DNA from: Bog-473 sp963704355
GTDB taxonomy: Bacteria; Actinomycetota; Acidimicrobiia; Acidimicrobiales; RAAP-2
Reading direction: 5' to 3'
Length of the DNA: 64,000 nt
Assembly: GCA_963704355.1 (NCBI GenBank)
Contig: OY969891.1
Span: 4,092,001-4,156,000, forward strand
Below, one piece after another: positions 61,409 to 64,000 of the stretch (the first letter of the stretch is position 1; each line of letters begins with the position of its first letter). A program made the position numbers and the translations under genes. A model generated the notes under the pieces. That model saw nothing but the letters and a program-made list of their open reading frames with translations. It did not search any database and had not been told where the DNA came from.

Positions 61409-62893
61409 ATGACGCTGCTCCAGCCCCAGCTGCTGGGAGAGCTCGCCGAAGCGTTCGACGACGGCGTGGCGTGGCGGAACGTCACCGCCGGCACCGAGAT
61501 GACGCTCGGCGAGTGGCACCGTTGCTCGAACCGGCTGGCTCGTGGCCTGCTGGAGCGCGGACTGGCCAGAGGCGACCGCGTGGGCCTGTTCGTCGGGAAC
61601 GACGAGCCCCTCGAGTGGCTGGTGGCCTACATGGCCATCCACAAGGCCGGCGCGGTCGCCGTCCCCCTCCTGGCCCGGTTCGGCGCGTCCGAGCTCTCAC
61701 GGGTCCTGCACCACGCGGGTGTCGCGGTCGCGCTCGGCGGCGAGATCCCCGAAACGGTTCGGGCCGTCGTGCCGACCGCGGTCTCGACCGCTGAGCCCGG
61801 CTGGTCCGAGCTGTTCTCGCTCGATGACACCGATCCGCCGGTGACCCTCGGTGCCGACGACGTGGCCGACATCATGTACACCTCGGGGACGACGGGCGAG
61901 CCCAAGGGCGTCGTGGTGCGCCACGGTGGGCTCTCGACCACCGACCGGGTTCCGTCGGCATGGCTCGGCCTCGGCTTCCTGACCTCGTCGCCGTTCGCCA
62001 CAACGAGCGGCTCGCTGCTGGTCTGCGGCCCGACCCGAGGAGGCCTGAGCGGGTGGTTTCTCCCCCGCTTCGACCCGGACGACTGGATTGCCGTCGTCGA
62101 ACGCGACCGGCCGGTCGCCGCCTTCCTCGTGCCGGCCATGGTGGAGCTGATCCTCGGGCGTCCCCGGTTCCGCGCGGCGGACCTCTCCAGCCTCGCCGTG
62201 GTGAACATCGGGAGCGCGCCGATTGCCAGCGCAACGCTGCGGCGCTTCGGGGCCGGGCTCGGCGGAGCAGACGTCCTGAGCGGCTACGGGATGACGGAGT
62301 TCGGCGCCGTCACGGCGACGCCGATGGGCGACCGGGGCCGGCACCTCGGGTCCGTCGGGTTGCCGCTGCCGGGCGTCGAGGTCCGCGTGGTCGGGCCTGG
62401 CGGCGGCGCGCTGCCGCCGAACGAAGTGGGGCAGGTGGCGATCCGAGGCCAGCGGGGCCCGCGCGCCTATCTGGGCGACGCCGACGGCACGAAGCGCACA
62501 TGGGTCGACGGCTGGCTGCTGAGTGGGGACCTGGGACTGCTGGACGACGACGGCCACCTCTGGGTCGTGGGCCGCGAGAAGGAGATCATCATTCGGGGCG
62601 GCCACAACGTGGCGCCCGGAGAGGTTGAAGCCGCCCTCTTCGAGCACGCGGCGGTGGCCGAGGCCGCAGTCGCCGGCGTCCCGCACCCGGTGCTCGGCGA
62701 GGACGTCGCGGCCTGGGTGGTCCTGCGCGAGGACGTCGAGCCGGACGAACTCAGGACGTTCATGTTGCAGCGATTGGCCGACTACAAGGTTCCCCGCAGC
62801 ATTACTGTGGTCGACGCGCTACCGCGCAACGAGAGCGGCAAGGTGCTCAAGTCCCACCTCGTGCACGGAGCCGAACCGAGGAGCGGACCGTGA
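61409..62893 (+). CDS. Class I adenylate-forming enzyme (acyl-CoA synthetase)
   Basis: 494-residue AMP-binding enzyme that activates a carboxylic acid via acyl-AMP to acyl-CoA. P-loop DIMYTSGTTGEPKGVVVRHG, A5 motif LSGYGMTEFGAVTATP, A7 WLLSGDLGLLDDDGHL, A8 hinge VGREKEIIIRGGHNVAPGEV and A10 LPRNESGKVLKSHL with the catalytic Lys are intact. The stop overlaps the downstream start as GTGA. The acid substrate may be the product of the upstream hydrolase. Confidence 0.92.
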   Translation: MTLLQPQLLGELAEAFDDGVAWRNVTAGTEMTLGEWHRCSNRLARGLLERGLARGDRVGLFVGNDEPLEWLVAYMAIHKAGAVAVPLLARFGASELSRVLHHAGVAVALGGEIPETVRAVVPTAVSTAEPGWSELFSLDDTDPPVTLGADDVADIMYTSGTTGEPKGVVVRHGGLSTTDRVPSAWLGLGFLTSSPFATTSGSLLVCGPTRGGLSGWFLPRFDPDDWIAVVERDRPVAAFLVPAMVELILGRPRFRAADLSSLAVVNIGSAPIASATLRRFGAGLGGADVLSGYGMTEFGAVTATPMGDRGRHLGSVGLPLPGVEVRVVGPGGGALPPNEVGQVAIRGQRGPRAYLGDADGTKRTWVDGWLLSGDLGLLDDDGHLWVVGREKEIIIRGGHNVAPGEVEAALFEHAAVAEAAVAGVPHPVLGEDVAAWVVLREDVEPDELRTFMLQRLADYKVPRSITVVDALPRNESGKVLKSHLVHGAEPRSGP

Positions 62894-63732
62894 CTCCGAG
62901 CTTCACCACCTTGACGTTCGAGGAGTTCGGGCGTGTGCGCCGGGTCACGCTCAACCGCCCGGAGCACCACAACCCGCTGACGCCCCGCTGCATCCGGGAG
63001 ATCCTGAGTGCCGTCGAAGCAGCGGAAGCGGACGGCGCGGCGAGCGTGGTCGTCATCCGCAGCACGGGACGGTCGTTCTCCTCTGGGTACGGTTTCATCG
63101 CGGAAGACTCCGATCCCGGCGACTTCCCCGTGCACGAAGCGCTGGAGGGCGACGTGTCGGCCATGCTGTCGCTGGCCCGCCAGTGGGGGCGCGTCTGGGA
63201 CTGCGCGATCCCCGTCATAGCCCAGGTCCAGGGGAACTGCCTGGCCGGCGGCACCGACCTGGCCCTGCACTGCGACCTGGTGGTGGCGGCCGAGGACGCC
63301 CGGATCGGATTCCCTCCAGTGCGCTCCATGGGAGTCCCGCCGACGAACATGTGGCTGTACAACGTGGGCCCCCAGCGGACCAAGCGCCTGTTGTTCACGG
63401 GCGACACCCTGAACGGGACCGAGGCCTATGAGGCGGGCCTGGTGGTCGCCACCGCGCCGGCCGATCAGCTGGACGACGTGGTCCTGGAGCTGGCGCAGCG
63501 GATGGCGCTGATCGGCCGCGACCTCCTGGTGGCCAACAAGCGAGTCGTCAACGCGGGCGTCGAGTTGATGGGCCGCAGCCAGCTGCAACGCTTCGCTGCC
63601 CTCAACGACGCCATCGGCCACCGCGCCCCTGAGGCGCTGGCCTTCACGGAGCGGATCGGCGAGGTGGGCCTGCGCGCCGCGGTGAAGGAGCGCGACGCCG
63701 CATTCGAGCGGCCGCCGGGCACGGCCGACTGA
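62890..63732 (+). CDS. Enoyl-CoA hydratase/isomerase family protein
   Basis: 280-residue crotonase-fold protein. VTLNRPEHHNPLTPRCIREI starts the fold. The first oxyanion-hole strand is GRSFSSGYGFIAEDSD, and the second is VQGNCLAGGTDLALHCDLVV. The usual catalytic Glu positions are not clearly conserved (LAGGTDL in place of xxGGGxEL), so hydratase activity is uncertain. GTG 62890 overlaps the ligase stop. The C-terminal LLVANKRVVNAGVELMG is typical of the family. Confidence 0.9.
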   Translation: MTPSFTTLTFEEFGRVRRVTLNRPEHHNPLTPRCIREILSAVEAAEADGAASVVVIRSTGRSFSSGYGFIAEDSDPGDFPVHEALEGDVSAMLSLARQWGRVWDCAIPVIAQVQGNCLAGGTDLALHCDLVVAAEDARIGFPPVRSMGVPPTNMWLYNVGPQRTKRLLFTGDTLNGTEAYEAGLVVATAPADQLDDVVLELAQRMALIGRDLLVANKRVVNAGVELMGRSQLQRFAALNDAIGHRAPEALAFTERIGEVGLRAAVKERDAAFERPPGTAD

Positions 63733-63752
63733 TTCGATTCGTCCCTTACGAG

Positions 63753-64000
63753 TTAGACGTCGGTCAACGAGGTCTCGGTGATGCCGAGCGCCCGCAGGGT
63801 TCTCCCCAACCCCAGGAAGGCCGAGAGGCACACCGTCAGGTCGAAGATCTCCGGATCGGTGAACGAGGCCCGCAACCGCTCCATGAACGCGTCGTCGATG
63901 CTGGTGTGGTCGATCGCGAACCGCTCCGCGTACTCGACGGCCAACCGTTCCTGTTCGTTGAGCGCGTGGTCGCGGGGTGAGCCCACGGCACCGTAGAAGT
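63753..64000 (-). CDS. Carboxymuconolactone decarboxylase-like protein, cut by the right window edge
   Basis: C-terminal part of a CMD/AhpD-fold protein whose 5' end lies beyond the window. The visible 80-odd residues include the NEQERLAVEYAERFAIDHTS and DPEIFDLTVCLSAFLGLGRT helices. The CxxC region would be upstream and is not visible. It is convergent with the enoyl-CoA hydratase gene. Confidence 0.75.
   Translation of the reverse strand, partial: FYGAVGSPRDHALNEQERLAVEYAERFAIDHTSIDDAFMERLRASFTDPEIFDLTVCLSAFLGLGRTLRALGITETSLTDV

Overview
The window is about 64 kb of very GC-rich chromosome from an actinobacterium. The gene order eno-ftsB-DUF501-ppx with mazG, mfd, pth, rplY, prs and glmU upstream, and the order ispE-rsmA-(cell-wall protein)-tatD-metG-rsmI, is typical of Actinobacteria. 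So are two tiny ribosomal proteins (bS22 and bL37), an F420-type luciferase-like oxidoreductase and many start codons placed directly behind a TANNNT -10 box. Thr-rich 'TTTTT' spacers in two cell-envelope proteins suggest Acidimicrobiia or a close relative; that placement is an inference. I see no prophage, insertion sequence, CRISPR array, rRNA or origin. One tRNA (Gln, UUG) is present.

Layout. 1-15714 (minus) is the conserved housekeeping string from glmU down to ppx. It is interrupted between prs and rplY by a two-gene glycan module (methyltransferase plus WbsX-like glycosidase). The prs-glmU gap holds a tandem repeat between two inverted repeats. 15769-19269 (plus) has an alpha/beta hydrolase, a small membrane protein and an OmpR-type two-component pair. 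19452-27176 has a VOC protein, bS22, ispE, rsmA, an RlpA-like protein, tatD, metG, rsmI, DUF192, bL37 and a GDPD. 27266-34689 carries an unknown gene, a SCO1-like and a PF03640-like lipoprotein, ychF, a PfkB kinase, aminopeptidase N and a methyltransferase.

34695-39062 (minus) has an F420-type oxidoreductase behind a translationally coupled GT4 / methyltransferase / prenyltransferase-fold trio. 39383 is an acyl-CoA dehydrogenase. 40631-47516 is a sensory island: CheB, CheR-PAS-PAS and a PAS histidine kinase on one strand, a LuxR response regulator and a NarX-like kinase on the other, with no CheA, CheW or chemoreceptor. 47550-49320 is a marR-MFS unit with a visible operator. 49384-56793 is a mix: NifU-like, cNMP-binding, FAH, HdeD, C69 peptidase, P450, YihY, CMD and GNAT. 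56838-60235 (minus) is a compact five-gene operon that looks like a transmembrane electron-transfer module: small anchored Ser/Gly-rich protein, ApbE, ferric-reductase-like diheme protein, NuoF-like SLBB flavoprotein and 3Fe-4S ferredoxin. 60415-63732 (plus) is a catabolic operon: phosphotriesterase-like hydrolase, CoA ligase and enoyl-CoA hydratase.

Seven genes (mfd, rplY, ychF, the PfkB kinase, marR, yihY and the NuoF-like gene) are each broken by one small frameshift. Every lesion lies in a pure G/C run, which points to sequencing or assembly error rather than decay.
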